Source: Actinomycetaceae bacterium (lineage in GTDB: Bacteria > Actinomycetota > Actinomycetes > Actinomycetales > Actinomycetaceae). Taken from it: a stretch of DNA of 64,000 bases. Shown piece by piece: positions 8,834-18,632 of the stretch. The position numbers and the translations under genes were made by a program. A model generated the notes under the pieces. That model was given only the letters and a program-made list of their open reading frames with translations. It made no database searches and was not told where the DNA came from. Position 1 is the stretch's first letter. Each line of letters starts with the position of its first letter. The DNA lies in assembly GCA_030528145.1 (NCBI GenBank), contig JAUMZK010000005.1:1-64000 (forward strand). Reading direction: 5' to 3'.

Positions 8834-9574
8834 TCAGACCCGCATTTCGGCAATTATTCCCAAGTGGTCAGACCCATCTACAGCAAATGTTTCCACAGCC
8901 CCTATTTCCACATGGCTTCCTACCACGTAGTCGATGGTTTTCCGAGGACGCGGCGCCGGAAACGTCGGCGCGTGCGCGATCACTTGGGCAGGTAATCCCA
9001 CGCTTTCCACAGCTGTCGGTCCCAAGTTGAAGTCCCCGCACAGCACTGCGGGTCCGGGTGCGGCAACGTGGTTCCAGGCTCGCACTAGCTGGCGCCGGGC
9101 CACCACACTATTTACTTCCAAGTGTGTGGTCGCCACCCGTAAGCGGCGTCCTCGAACCAAAACGTCCGCCGCTAACAGCCCCCTATTTTGCCCCAAATCC
9201 AGCACGCGCCGCCCATCTGCCCGGCGTTTTACCCGCACCGGTCCGGCCCCTAACCGCAACGCCCGCCAAGTGCGCACGGGGTAGCGACTAGCAATCATCA
9301 CCCCGAAACCACCCCAAGCCGGCCCGCCCGCCCGCATCCGCCCTGCGGGCAGCCGACAGAAAGACTGCCCCGTAAAGAACGGCAAAAACCGCCAGTACGC
9401 TAACCCCAGTCCTTTCAGTCCTTCCGCCACCTCCCGCGCCTGGTTCCTAAACCGCGAGCGCCACTGGTTCACATCCACTTCCTGCAAACATACCATGTCG
9501 GGGCGCTGACCGACCAGGTCGCGAACGCCGGTTCCCGACCGCGCCATGTTCGCAGTTATTAGGCGAAATTGCAA
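8834..9574 (-). CDS. endonuclease/exonuclease/phosphatase family protein
   Basis: The 246-residue protein carries the full set of EEP fold motifs: the N-terminal strand ITANMA, the metal-binding glutamate in DMVCLQEVD (about residue 37), TTHLEVNS, the catalytic CGDFNLGPT, KTIDYVVGS and the terminal GSDHLGIIAEM. These residues bind a divalent metal and cut phosphodiesters; the substrate cannot be told from the sequence. It starts with TTG directly after the msrB stop with CAGGAGA ahead of it, so it is coupled to msrB. No signal peptide is present, so it is probably cytoplasmic. Confidence 0.85.
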   Translation of the reverse strand: MQFRLITANMARSGTGVRDLVGQRPDMVCLQEVDVNQWRSRFRNQAREVAEGLKGLGLAYWRFLPFFTGQSFCRLPAGRMRAGGPAWGGFGVMIASRYPVRTWRALRLGAGPVRVKRRADGRRVLDLGQNRGLLAADVLVRGRRLRVATTHLEVNSVVARRQLVRAWNHVAAPGPAVLCGDFNLGPTAVESVGLPAQVIAHAPTFPAPRPRKTIDYVVGSHVEIGAVETFAVDGSDHLGIIAEMRV

Positions 9575-9961
9575 CTATTTCTCCTGGAAGGACAATGCTA
9601 CCGAGTTCATACAATACCGCTGCCCAGTAGGAGTTTGGGGGGCGTCCTCGAATACATGCCCCAAGTGACTGTCGCAGGCGGCGCAGCGCACTTCGGTGCG
9701 GACCATGCCGTGACTGGTATCGACAAAAGTGCGCACGGCGGCGTCCTCAGGATCGTAGAAGGACGGCCACCCGCACCCGGACTCGAACTTGGTTTCGGAA
9801 CGGAAGAGTTCTGCACCGCAGCCCCTACAACGGTAAATCCCGACCCGATTTTCCGCTAGTAGCTCCCCTGTTCCGGCGCGTTCCGTACCGGCTTCACGCA
9901 GCACATGGTATTCCATGGGGGTCAGTTCCGCCCGCCACTGCTCGTCAGTTTTTTCGACCAT
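9575..9961 (-). CDS. msrB: peptide-methionine (R)-S-oxide reductase MsrB
   Basis: The 128-residue enzyme reduces methionine-R-sulfoxide in oxidised proteins. It has two zinc-binding CxxC pairs (CRGCG and CAACD), the signature ESGCGWPSF, the HLGHVF loop and the catalytic cysteine in RYCMNSVAL near residue 117. GGAGGAAAC lies just before the ATG. The length is typical. It is followed without a gap by the EEP-family gene, making a two-gene operon. Confidence 0.95.
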   Translation of the reverse strand: MVEKTDEQWRAELTPMEYHVLREAGTERAGTGELLAENRVGIYRCRGCGAELFRSETKFESGCGWPSFYDPEDAAVRTFVDTSHGMVRTEVRCAACDSHLGHVFEDAPQTPTGQRYCMNSVALSFQEK

Positions 9962-10233
9962 GTTTCCTCCAGTTTGATATTTACCTAACGGTCAGTTCAG
10001 TGTACTAAACTCCGTTTTCAGTAGTCACTACCATCACCGCCGTCGCCATGCCCGTCCAACGTGCCGGTATCTAGTGACGACAACTCCTTATCACTGCATA
10101 TCTGCCGTGCCCCGTTTCGGTTTTTCGTACGCACCGTCCTCGTCCTGTTTTTGGCGGTTTTCCCGAGGGCGCCTCTCCGCTTCCCGGTACTAGTGGCGGC
10201 AATTCTGTATCCCGGTCGGTGGGTTCGGTTTCA

Positions 10234-12033
10234 TTATTTGGTTCGAGGACGCCGCACTGTTTCCTTGTCCTCACGCGTTTCCGCCCGCATTTCTGCATTT
10301 TTGGCGTTTGTCACTTCCATATCCCGACCTGATTCCCCAGATTCCGCAACTGTTTTAGTTTCAACAGCTGTCGCTTTTTCCGCTGTCTCCACCCGAGTAT
10401 CCGCCGCTACATCCGCATCGGTTTCCGCCTCATTCCCTGCCCCAGCTTCCGCCGGTTCGTTTTTGGCGGGTCCGGCAAATAGTTCGCGTCCACGTTCTTC
10501 AGCTTCTGGACTGCCCGAATATAGGCGGTCGGTTACGGTGGTGCCGACTTCGTCAGGTGCTGGTATGGGGGTCGGGTGGAGTTCTTGCTCGAATAAGCGT
10601 TCGCGCAACGACCGCCGACGCACGCGCGCCAACTTGCGCCCCACTTTGTGCAGGGTTTTGGTGGCGACCAGTTCCACAGTGCTCGCGGTAGCGGCGCCCT
10701 TGCCCCCGGCCCCGGCGTCCGCAGCCGTTTTCTCTGCGGCAGTGCCCGCGGTCTCTGTCACGCCCCCAACCGCAGTCGCTTCTGCTGCTCGCTTCCTATC
10801 AGCATCAGCAATACTGCCGATCGCGCCCCCCACCTGGGATGATTTTTCGAGGACGCTGGCGTCTTCCCGGCGCACGCGGGGCAGGGCGTATGGCGCATTT
10901 TGCACTATCCATTCGTAGACGTGTTCGCGCATGTAGCAGCGCAGATCCCACAGTTCACCAGAGTTGGCTGCGCTAACTACCAGTCGCACTGTCATGGAGT
11001 GGTCGGTGGCGTCGGATACTTGTATCGTACACACGCGTTTGTCCCACAGTTCCGTGTTTTGCAGCAGGCGTTCGGTTTCTTTGCGTAGTTGCCCTACGGG
11101 GGCGGACCAGTCTAGCTGAAATTCTACCGTGCCCATAAGTTCGGTGTGTTTGCGCGTCCAGTTTTCAAAACCGGATTGGGTGAAGGAGGTGGTGGGCACT
11201 ACCAGCCGCCGCCCGTCCCACACGCGCAAAACCACGTAGGTCAAGGTTATTTCTTCAATGGTGCCTTGCAGGGTGGCTCCGTCAACGCCTTTGCAAATAA
11301 CTACGTCGCCTTGGCGGATGGCGTCCGAGAAGGCTACTTGCAACCCCGCAAACATGTTCGCCAAAGTGGACTGCGCTGCCAGACCAGCAATCAACGAGAC
11401 TAACCCAGCAGACGCCAGCAGGGACGCCATGGCAGCGCGCGCTGGTGGGAACGTCAATGCGATTGCCACCAGTGTCATCACTACAACTATTACTTGTAAG
11501 ACGCGACGCAATACTTGCGCTTGGGTTTGGATGCGCCTGGCTTTGCGGTCGTGTCGCTTTGCTTCGCTAACTTGGGTAACGTCCTCTAGGATCAGCACCG
11601 CCGATAGCCCGAACCACCCCAACCCCAATATGGCCATTATGGCAACGAAGTGTTTTGCCGCCGGATACCAGGACGCCAACTGGACGCCCGGCGTAAATTC
11701 GTAAAACACTAGTCCCGCGTAGGCGCCTACCACGCCCATAGTGAAGTATGCGGGCTTTACCAGGCGTTTGATTGCCAGCAGGAAGAATTTGCGTCGCCTG
11801 GCCACCATTTTGAAGAACAGGTGTACCGCCAGCACTACCGCCATGCATATTGCCGCACCTACGGCTGCCGCACCCAGGATGTGCAGCAGGTCGACTGTGC
11901 CTTGGGCGGCTTTGTCGACGGTTTCGCTAATGTCTTTTGTCGTCAGTTGTCCGTCCCCATGGCCGGTGTCTCCGTATAAGTGTGTATTGTTCGGGTCATC
12001 TTGCCCGCCGTCCAAACCGAAAATCCCACGCAT
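10234..12033 (-). CDS. MscS-family mechanosensitive channel with long charged C-terminal tail
   Basis: The 599-residue protein has N-terminal membrane segments (about 50-75, 95-115, 128-148, 175-195 and the pore helix at about 205-230). The pore region is followed by the beta-domain sequence SDAIRQGDVV...LQGTIEEITLTYVVLRVWDGRRLVVPT, characteristic of MscS. Such channels open under membrane tension and release solutes. Residues from about 395 form an Ala/Glu/Thr-rich tail of some 200 residues with no known domain; relatives are commonly shorter. It stands alone on the minus strand. Confidence 0.88.
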   Translation of the reverse strand: MRGIFGLDGGQDDPNNTHLYGDTGHGDGQLTTKDISETVDKAAQGTVDLLHILGAAAVGAAICMAVVLAVHLFFKMVARRRKFFLLAIKRLVKPAYFTMGVVGAYAGLVFYEFTPGVQLASWYPAAKHFVAIMAILGLGWFGLSAVLILEDVTQVSEAKRHDRKARRIQTQAQVLRRVLQVIVVVMTLVAIALTFPPARAAMASLLASAGLVSLIAGLAAQSTLANMFAGLQVAFSDAIRQGDVVICKGVDGATLQGTIEEITLTYVVLRVWDGRRLVVPTTSFTQSGFENWTRKHTELMGTVEFQLDWSAPVGQLRKETERLLQNTELWDKRVCTIQVSDATDHSMTVRLVVSAANSGELWDLRCYMREHVYEWIVQNAPYALPRVRREDASVLEKSSQVGGAIGSIADADRKRAAEATAVGGVTETAGTAAEKTAADAGAGGKGAATASTVELVATKTLHKVGRKLARVRRRSLRERLFEQELHPTPIPAPDEVGTTVTDRLYSGSPEAEERGRELFAGPAKNEPAEAGAGNEAETDADVAADTRVETAEKATAVETKTVAESGESGRDMEVTNAKNAEMRAETREDKETVRRPRTK

Positions 12034-12272
12034 GTATTCCAGGCTAATTCAACCGCCTGGTTGTTGTCGCCTGTTGAGTCTGAACCGCTGCTGGCAGTTT
12101 TTGCCCGAGGACGCCGCTTCGGAACCGCTTTCTCCCTGGTTGCGCGTGCCCACTTTCCCGCCTAAACACGCCAAATTGTTTGGTGAGCAGTGTCACCGCG
12201 AAACAATTTGCGCAATCTGCGGGCGTCCAATAGAGTAGTACTCGTTCAAGCCGCCGAGGCGGCAGAGACTAC

Positions 12273-12345
<73 letters not shown>

Positions 12346-12387
12346 CGGTAACGTTAGTTACTACACACAGGCTTAGCGCCTTTGCTA

Positions 12388-12461
12388 GGCCCCGTGGCGC
12401 AGTTGGTTAGCGCGCCGCCCTGTCACGGCGGAGGTCGCGGGTTCAAGTCCCGTCGGGGTCG
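12388..12461 (+). tRNA. tRNA-Asp (anticodon GTC)
   Basis: The acceptor GGCCCCG pairs with CGGGGTC. The anticodon stem CCGCC/GGCGG encloses CTGTCAC and the T-arm is GCGGG TTCAAGT CCCGT. It is followed by an intrinsic terminator. Confidence 0.96.
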
Positions 12462-12471
12462 CAGACGATTG

Positions 12472-12491
12472 CCCGGGAAACCGGGTTTTTT
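12472..12491 (+). terminator. intrinsic terminator after tRNA-Asp
   Basis: The hairpin CCCGG-GAAA-CCGGG is followed directly by six T residues. Confidence 0.8.
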
Positions 12492-12498
12492 GTCATTT

Positions 12499-12574
12499 GG
12501 CTCTGTAGCTCAGTTGGCAGAGCGTTCGACTGAAAATCGAAAGGTCACCGGATCGACGCCGGTCGGAGCCACCA
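12499..12574 (+). tRNA. tRNA-Phe (anticodon GAA), CCA encoded
   Basis: The acceptor GGCTCTG pairs with CGGAGCC, the anticodon loop is CTGAAAA inside a TCGA stem, and the T-loop is slightly unusual (CCGG ATCGACG CCGG). The 3' CCA is present in the DNA, unlike in tRNA-Glu and tRNA-Asp. The relic of an integrase lies just downstream. Confidence 0.92.
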
Positions 12575-12578
12575 GTTC

Positions 12579-12602
12579 AAAACCGCCAGAAATGGCGGTT
12601 TT
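12579..12602 (+). terminator. intrinsic terminator after tRNA-Phe
   Basis: The 10-base arms AAAACCGCCA and TGGCGGTTTT have a GAAA loop; the run of T ends the second arm. Confidence 0.75.
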
Positions 12603-12639
12603 GCTGTATCGGCACCCATGCGGGTGTCGGGTTATAGGA

Positions 12640-12843
12640 CGAAGGGGGCACAGGAAACAATTCGCCGACGGTGAGGTTATGATGCCTTGCGCTTCCCTGC
12701 TCCGCTACAAGAAAGGCGAGGACGACAACCTCGCTATCGACGAGACCCAGACCCCGATTGTGCGGAGTATATACGCTGATTACCTCACCTACCAGTCACC
12801 AAAAAGTATCGCTACGACCCTCACTAAGGTCATTCTGGGTTAA
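12640..12843 (+). pseudogene. relic of a serine recombinase
   Basis: The translated stretch KQFADGEVMMPCASLLRYKK followed by GEDDNLAIDETQTPIVRSIY and ADYLTYQSPKSIATTL matches the recombinase domain pattern of large serine recombinases (basic lead, then KKGEDGNL-x-IDEEQ-x-IVR-IY, then SPK-IA-x-L). Both ends of the gene are missing: no catalytic serine domain precedes it and it stops after the conserved helix. Its place right behind tRNA-Phe suggests the scar of an integrated element. Confidence 0.65.
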
Positions 12844-12990
12844 GTAAGATTTTGTGTGTCTTTTCCCGGGCGTGTCGTTAGTGTGAGCGTCTGGTCCAGC
12901 CTTTGCGGATGGTTATGTCTGGGTGGTAGTCGGCTTTGATGAGGTCGATGGTGTTGTCCCATAGAGCGGGGTCTGGTTGTGGTTGGTTTG

Positions 12991-13740
12991 TGTGGACTGC
13001 CCCAGGTTTTGTTCCGTTTTAGTAGGTGGGCGAATCTGTACTATGCCATAGAGATTTGACCAGGATGCCAAGGATCGCGTGATCCGTCTTGTGGAGGATC
13101 GCGTTCTGGTAGAAAATCTTTCCACGCAGGCTGCGTGGAAAGCGGTTGCGCCGAAACTTGTAATCTCGTGGCATTTTGCCCGCTAATGGGTGCAGCAGGC
13201 TCGCAGGGATGGTGTTGTCGCTCGGTGCGAGGAGTTCATCATTGCAGAAAATGCGCGGTTGTGTCGGGAAGTGAGCGAGCTGGGCGATACTAACGAGTTG
13301 CTTTAGGCTGCGTCGGCTTTTTCGCCTCCGAACTGGGTCCGCAACGCCTGGAAATGATTCGGTTCATTGACCAATAACGTGATTGTTTCTCGGCTTTGTT
13401 TATATGCTAGACGTTGAATGATCAGCCTGGACGGTTTATTTCTTCTCGGGATTGATCATCAGTCAAAAGCTCGGGGGATGAGCGCCCGGACGCTCGTGAC
13501 CAAGTCATCTCCGCACGCCTTGTTGAACTCCATCAGGCGAACTACTGCGTGTACGGAGTTCGCAAGATGTGGCATGCCCTACGCCGTGACGGTATCGCTA
13601 TCGGCCATGAGCAGACCGCCAAGCTTATGCAACAGGTGGGACTCACCGGGAAAACCAAAGGAAAATCCCCAGTCACCACACGCAATAAATTGTGTATATG
13701 GCGGGCTGCGGACCGCGCAGTACGTCTCCCAAAGTAGGGG
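12991..13740 (+). pseudogene. decayed IS3-family insertion sequence
   Basis: A possible left end reads TGGACTGCCCCA at 12993. From the ATG at 13043 the translation gives an OrfA-like product broken by in-frame stops: FDQDAKDRVIRLVEDR, AAWKAVAPKL and ASAFFASELG. An OrfB-like part follows: CVYGVRKMWHALRRDG, then IAIGHEQTAKLMQQVGLTG and KSPVTTRNK. These are the standard landmarks of an IS3-family transposase. Several stops and frame changes and the loss of the catalytic DDE region show that it is dead. A minus-strand fragment at about 12870-12965 (reading DPALWDNTIDLIKADYHP) may be another relic. Confidence 0.7.
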
Positions 13741-14068
13741 CGCTGCGCCGTTTCTAACACCCTGCGAATACGCCCTAGCACCCCCACAGAACAATCACTA
13801 ATCGAAACGCCACAAGCACGCACCCGAAGGAAAACCGAACTCGCCGCCAGCATCAAAAACCGCACCGCCTAACCCCACCACGCACCCAAACTCTATGAGA
13901 TACCACGCCGCCCTTCATCAGCGCAAACTATTTTGCTCAGGCGAAACCATTTTGCCGACCACACCCCCCGCCTGCCAAAACCCGACTTGCGCCGCAGGTT
14001 TCCGGGAGCTTCGTCCTCAAAATCCCCCTAGGTTCCCAGATTTGGAGTGTCAAAGGTAACATGGTGAC
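13741..14068. other. gap with gene debris and one family A repeat
   Basis: The first half still reads like coding debris (for example ETPQARTRRKTELAASIKN in one frame before a stop at about 13870). A family A repeat is at 13921-13960. The last 100 bases probably hold the promoter of the ABC exporter genes. I see no intact gene. Confidence 0.5.
13921..13960 (+). repeat. intergenic repeat family A, copy
   Basis: It contains GCAAACTATTTTGCTCAGG then AAACCATTTTGCCGACC, in the same order as the copies at 4847-4988. Confidence 0.6.
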
Positions 14069-15466
14069 ATGATCTCTGCGCTTTCCCCATCTTCAGACCC
14101 GATTGTCGTCGCCACGAATGTGAACAAAGTTTACGGGCGCGGGCAAACTGCAGTACACGCCCTAAAGGAAGTCTCGGTTGACATTAAGCGGGCGTCGTTT
14201 ACCGCAATAATGGGGCCGTCCGGCAGCGGCAAATCCACGTTAATGCATGCCTTGGCGGGGTTAGACCGAATCGACTCTGGGACGGTAACGGTTGGAGGGA
14301 CGCGAATCGATGCGCTGCCACAGTCGCGCTTAACCAAGTTTCGCCGCGACCACATTGGGTTCGTATTTCAGTCATTCAACCTGATTCCTGCACTGAATGC
14401 GGAAGAAAACATTACATTGCCCGCCGACATTGCGGGGCGCCGGGTGGACCAGGAACGTTTCGACCTGGTCGTAGACGCGATGGGCCTGCGCAACCGGTTG
14501 AAACACCGCCCTGCGGAACTGTCCGGGGGACAACAACAGCGGGTGGCGTGTGCGCGCGCCCTGGTCGGCTCCCCAGACGTATTGTTCGCAGACGAACCTA
14601 CAGGCAACCTAGATTCGCATTCCACACGACAAGTGTTAACAAGGTTGCGGGCGGCCACCGACGAATTTTCGCAAACCGTAGTAATGGTCACCCACGAACC
14701 CGAAGCCGCCGCTTACGCCGACCGCGTCCTATTCCTGGTAGATGGTCGAATTATAGGCGAATTACGGCACCCCACCGCAGATTCTGTTTTTGACGCCTTG
14801 CGCGGTTTAGGGGAATTGACCGAGGACGAGGACGCCGCCGACATTGCCCGCCGTCCCGCCAGTTCCGCCTCGCCCGTCGAAGACAGCGTAAGCCAAGAGC
14901 TGTTACGGGCGCATCGTCCTCGCCACGCAACGCCGCCTACGCAAAATTCCCCGACGACTGCGCTCAATTTAGGTGACCCGAACGACCCTATTAGTGGGCG
15001 ACTGTCCGTTATTGGCACTGAAAAGGACGGTGTGGTCAACGCTACAGAGCTTGCCAGCATGATTCCCCCACCCCGCGTAGTTGTTCCCCCCGAGGAACTG
15101 CCAGTCGTGCCCGCGCCCACACTTGAAGCAACTGCACCCATACGCGTCGTGGACGACATTCCGACAGAACTTCACGCCGAGCCAGCCGCTACCAGCAACG
15201 GCGCGCCTGCTGAGCCTCACCCCACTGCCGAACCTGACCCGGACGTGCCCGCCGGCACTTCACGCGATGGGGCACCCACCCCTGACTCAGGTCCTGTCGA
15301 TCCAGACAGTTACGAATCCGAACCCCTTGAGGAAACGCCAACCGTACCTGACACGGTGGATATGCCGGATATGCCAGCGGAACCTCACACGGCGCCAACT
15401 GCCACCAGCAACGAAGCATGCGCTACAACCGCACCGCAGTCGCCGTCCTCGGACGGTGAAGAATGA
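14069..15466 (+). CDS. ABC transporter ATP-binding protein (MacB/LolD type) with disordered tail
   Basis: Residues 1-250 are a complete LolD/MacB-type ATPase: Walker A GPSGSGKST (about 50), Q-loop FVFQSFNLIPALNAEEN, signature LSGGQQQRVACARAL, Walker B VLFADEPTGNLDS and the switch histidine in VMVTHEPEAA. It powers the exporter encoded next to it. The remaining ~210 residues are Pro/Glu/Thr/Asp-rich, without a fold, and unusual since relatives end near residue 240. The stop overlaps the start of the permease gene by four bases (ATGA). Confidence 0.9.
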   Translation: MISALSPSSDPIVVATNVNKVYGRGQTAVHALKEVSVDIKRASFTAIMGPSGSGKSTLMHALAGLDRIDSGTVTVGGTRIDALPQSRLTKFRRDHIGFVFQSFNLIPALNAEENITLPADIAGRRVDQERFDLVVDAMGLRNRLKHRPAELSGGQQQRVACARALVGSPDVLFADEPTGNLDSHSTRQVLTRLRAATDEFSQTVVMVTHEPEAAAYADRVLFLVDGRIIGELRHPTADSVFDALRGLGELTEDEDAADIARRPASSASPVEDSVSQELLRAHRPRHATPPTQNSPTTALNLGDPNDPISGRLSVIGTEKDGVVNATELASMIPPPRVVVPPEELPVVPAPTLEATAPIRVVDDIPTELHAEPAATSNGAPAEPHPTAEPDPDVPAGTSRDGAPTPDSGPVDPDSYESEPLEETPTVPDTVDMPDMPAEPHTAPTATSNEACATTAPQSPSSDGEE

Positions 15467-17982
15467 TCCGTTTAGCATGGCGCAGTTTACGCGCAAATTT
15501 AGGTCGGTTTATTGCTACTTTAATTGCAGTTGCATTGGGCATTGGTTTCCTGTCAGGAACATTGGCTTTAAAGGATGTTTTAGCGCAGAATTTTCAACAA
15601 ATTACTGCAACTCATTTTCACAATCCCGTGTTCATCACTGGAACAAAAAAGTCGTCAGATAATGCTAATACTTTGTCTGTCTTTTCGCCTGTTCCTGCTG
15701 ATTTAGCGAAAACTGCGAAAAAAGTTGACGGCGTCAAAGATGCCATTCCTGACTTTTCTAGTACCGGCGTCCTATTGAAACCCGATGGCACAGTTTTAAA
15801 GACGGGTAGCGGCACTGTAGTTGTCACATATATGAGGACGTCTGCACCCGTCAGTGGCACTGCCCCAAAAAAGTCCAACGAAATTGGTTTGACCGAGCAG
15901 ACCATGAAAACTTTCGGATTGAAGCTGGGCGACAAACTGAAGTTGGTCGTTGCTGGCGAAGTTCTGGACGTCACAGTAGTTGCCACCTTCAAATCTGATT
16001 TTCAATTTTTTCAGCTGGTTCTTATGGGCGAGGACGCCACTAAACAATTATTTGGTAGCAGCGGATTAACCTCCCAGATTGGCATAAATCTGAAAAAAGG
16101 TACTGACATAAATACCACCATTGTGGCACTAAATAAAGCGCTCCCGGCTAAAGCTCAAGCAATTTCCAAAGCCACATTAGTCAAAGCCAATAATGAAACA
16201 ATCGAAAAGAATATTGGCTTTATAAACACCTTCTTGCTGGTTTTTGTTGCTATAGCGTTATTTATTGGCGCATTCATAATTGCGAATACTTTCCATATGT
16301 CTGTACTGTCGCGTACCAAAGAGTTTGCGCTGCTACGCGCCGTGGGGGTGTCTGCCTCCCAAGTTTTCGGACAAATTGGCATCGAAGCACTGCTGATCGG
16401 TTTTATTGGCTCCGTCCTGGGCATCGGTCTGGGTAACGCACTGTTGTGGGCGATAACCGCCCTCTTGCAGCACCTAAACCTGCCTTTGCGCACTGTCACA
16501 ATGGCACCTAACGTATGGACTACCGCACTGGTAGTGGGTACTGTGGTGACCGTCCTCGGCGCCCTGTTCCCTGCCCGCCGTGCCGCCCGCACCGCCCCCG
16601 TCGAAGCCATGCGCAACGCCACCGGTGCCGGTGAAAAGCCCCTGTACCTGCGCGGCGTCCTCGGTGTAATAATAGCTATTGGGGCGGTTGCCTGCCTGGT
16701 TTCAGCTTTGCAGTACGAGGGCGGTGCGCAGAATGCGCTCTTAGGGGTAGGTTCCGCCTGCGCTGTTATTGCAACCCTGGTCTTGCTGCCGATTCTTGCC
16801 CTGGCATTGGCGTGGGTTTTGCAATGGCCGCTGCGCATCTTCCGCCCGGAGGGACGCCTGGGCTACCGTAATATTCTGCGTTCCCCACGCCGCCTGGCAA
16901 ACACTGCGGGGGCACTGACAATTGGGGTGGCGCTGGTTGCCGCCGGCTCTATGATGGCGTCCTCACTGAACGTTTCTACAGCCGGCGAGCTAGCGAAAGA
17001 ACTCAAAGCTGACCTGTTGGTAACCCCGTTCCGAAACACGCAGCCTCTGCCGCTTGGACCCGGAACCGCCAAAAAGATCAGCGATCTGCCCGAAGTTGCC
17101 AGGATCGACACGGGTATTCGCTTCACTTCAACGGAAATTGCCAGGGGCTCCAAAAAAGCCACCCCCGAAATTATCTCCGTCGGCGACACCAAATCCCTCC
17201 GCGACAACGTTAAACTGAAAATCTGGGCGGGCACAGACTCCTTGAACCCAGGCGAAGTGATCTGCTTCAGCCCCAAAAAGAAGCCCAACTGCAAGCTTGG
17301 CGAAAAAATTACCTTCACCGGTCCGCTAAAATCGCGCACTGCCACAATAAGTGGAATCGCGGACACTTCCGCTGTTATTAACTCCAGTATGCTCGCGAAC
17401 CGCACCGACATCAAAGCCGTTGGCATGCCTTACGAAATGCAGTTATTCAGTTTCGTACACCTAGAAAAAGGGGCATCGTCCTCGGCCGCGAAATCCAAAA
17501 TCGCGAAAATTCTGAAACCCACCTACAGTTTCGAGGTGCAAAACGGCAAAGACCTGGAATCGCAAATCGTCACGCAAATTAACCAGGCGATGGCGGTGTT
17601 GTACGGGCTGCTGGCGCTCAGTATTTTCATTGCAATCACGGGCATAATCAACACTTTGACACTATCTGTCAGCGAACGCATACGCGAAATTGGGCTGCTG
17701 CGCGCGGTGGGCATGGGCAGGTTCAAAATTGCCAAACTGATAACCATCGAATCCATACTGACTACGGTCATCGGAGCGATAATGGGCATACTGCTGGGAA
17801 CCACCCTGGGGTGGGTGCTGCTAAAAACACTGCGCGACCAAGGGATCACCACAATCGCTATCCCGTGGACGCAACTGTGCTACCTGACTCTAGGCGCAAT
17901 ATTTGTAGGCATTCTGGCTGCCGCCATTCCCGCCGGCAAAGCCGCCCGCAAACCCATCCTGGACGCGATCGCCCACGACTAG
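15463..17982 (+). CDS. FtsX-family ABC transporter permease
   Basis: The 839-residue membrane protein has two FtsX-type modules: an N-terminal anchor helix (LGRFIATLIAVALGIGFLSG), an extracellular domain and three helices (about 250-385), then a further helix pair (390-450), a second extracellular region and three C-terminal helices (about 705-835). The repeated motif REIGLLRAVGMGRFKI / KEFALLRAVGVSASQV is diagnostic. It should export lipids, peptides or drugs, or act mechanically at the envelope; the substrate is unknown. The first 350 bases use more A+T codons than the rest. It is coupled to the ATPase gene. Confidence 0.9.
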   Translation: MIRLAWRSLRANLGRFIATLIAVALGIGFLSGTLALKDVLAQNFQQITATHFHNPVFITGTKKSSDNANTLSVFSPVPADLAKTAKKVDGVKDAIPDFSSTGVLLKPDGTVLKTGSGTVVVTYMRTSAPVSGTAPKKSNEIGLTEQTMKTFGLKLGDKLKLVVAGEVLDVTVVATFKSDFQFFQLVLMGEDATKQLFGSSGLTSQIGINLKKGTDINTTIVALNKALPAKAQAISKATLVKANNETIEKNIGFINTFLLVFVAIALFIGAFIIANTFHMSVLSRTKEFALLRAVGVSASQVFGQIGIEALLIGFIGSVLGIGLGNALLWAITALLQHLNLPLRTVTMAPNVWTTALVVGTVVTVLGALFPARRAARTAPVEAMRNATGAGEKPLYLRGVLGVIIAIGAVACLVSALQYEGGAQNALLGVGSACAVIATLVLLPILALALAWVLQWPLRIFRPEGRLGYRNILRSPRRLANTAGALTIGVALVAAGSMMASSLNVSTAGELAKELKADLLVTPFRNTQPLPLGPGTAKKISDLPEVARIDTGIRFTSTEIARGSKKATPEIISVGDTKSLRDNVKLKIWAGTDSLNPGEVICFSPKKKPNCKLGEKITFTGPLKSRTATISGIADTSAVINSSMLANRTDIKAVGMPYEMQLFSFVHLEKGASSSAAKSKIAKILKPTYSFEVQNGKDLESQIVTQINQAMAVLYGLLALSIFIAITGIINTLTLSVSERIREIGLLRAVGMGRFKIAKLITIESILTTVIGAIMGILLGTTLGWVLLKTLRDQGITTIAIPWTQLCYLTLGAIFVGILAAAIPAGKAARKPILDAIAHD

Positions 17983-18138
17983 GTGGTAGACCGGCAAAAC
18001 GACCAAGTTGGCTGGCTAAGCGGAGACTCAGCTTGAACGTCTGGTAGTCATGCCACTTGGTCGCAATGTCGCCTTCTTGCCTGGTCCCAATTCGCCAAAG
18101 CTACAGGACTGGCAGTTCCCGCCAGCCCACACAAACAA

Positions 18139-18166
18139 AGGAGCCGAAGGTTCCCCCTCGGCTCCT
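18139..18166 (-). terminator. intrinsic terminator of the DUF3073 gene
   Basis: On the minus strand, AGGAGCCGA and TCGGCTCCT form a 9-base stem, followed by TTTGTTTG. It lies 12 bases after the DUF3073 stop. Confidence 0.75.
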
Positions 18167-18177
18167 AAAACCTTACG

Positions 18178-18444
18178 TCACTTGGAAGCGGCAGCCCACT
18201 CTTCCCAATCGTCTTGATCTGCGTACATGTCCGCATACTTGTCTTCAAGCTGCGCATAATCCGCGTACTGGTCGTCGTAGGTATCTGCGTCCTCTGCGGA
18301 ATCTTCCGACCAACTGGGTTCAGAAGATTCGCCTCGCTGCGCTGCCAGCTCCCGCTGCAACGCGTCGTAGTCAGTTTCCGCACTGAAGTACTTGAGCTTC
18401 CGTGCAACCTTACGTTGTTTCGCCTTCTGACGGCCGCGCCCCAT
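18178..18444 (-). CDS. DUF3073 domain protein
   Basis: This 88-residue protein has a basic N-terminus (MGRGRQKAKQRKVARKLKY) followed by a highly acidic, tyrosine-rich C-terminal half (DDQYADYAQLEDKYADMYAD). That is the DUF3073 pattern confined to actinobacteria. The function is unknown; the charge split suggests nucleic-acid or protein binding. It lies near purF/purM on the same strand, as in many actinobacteria. GAGGGGG is upstream of the ATG. Confidence 0.88.
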   Translation of the reverse strand: MGRGRQKAKQRKVARKLKYFSAETDYDALQRELAAQRGESSEPSWSEDSAEDADTYDDQYADYAQLEDKYADMYADQDDWEEWAAASK

Positions 18445-18632
18445 GGCGTCGACCCCCTCTACCGTCTAGTCGGGCGGCACGAAGCGGCCCGGGATGTTCA
18501 CTTCTTTTTGTTTCGTGCCCTCAGGTTACCGCGTTTGCCCCCATTAACGCTAACCGTAATGCTGAGGGCGAACTCTGCGGACACACCAAAGCGCCCCAAA
18601 AAGGACCTGGTGCGGCGTCCTCAGGAATGGCA

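Noticed and set aside
12382..12843. 153-codon open frame across the tRNA genes
   Set aside because: Its first half lies in tRNA-Asp and tRNA-Phe; only the end is a recombinase relic, annotated separately.
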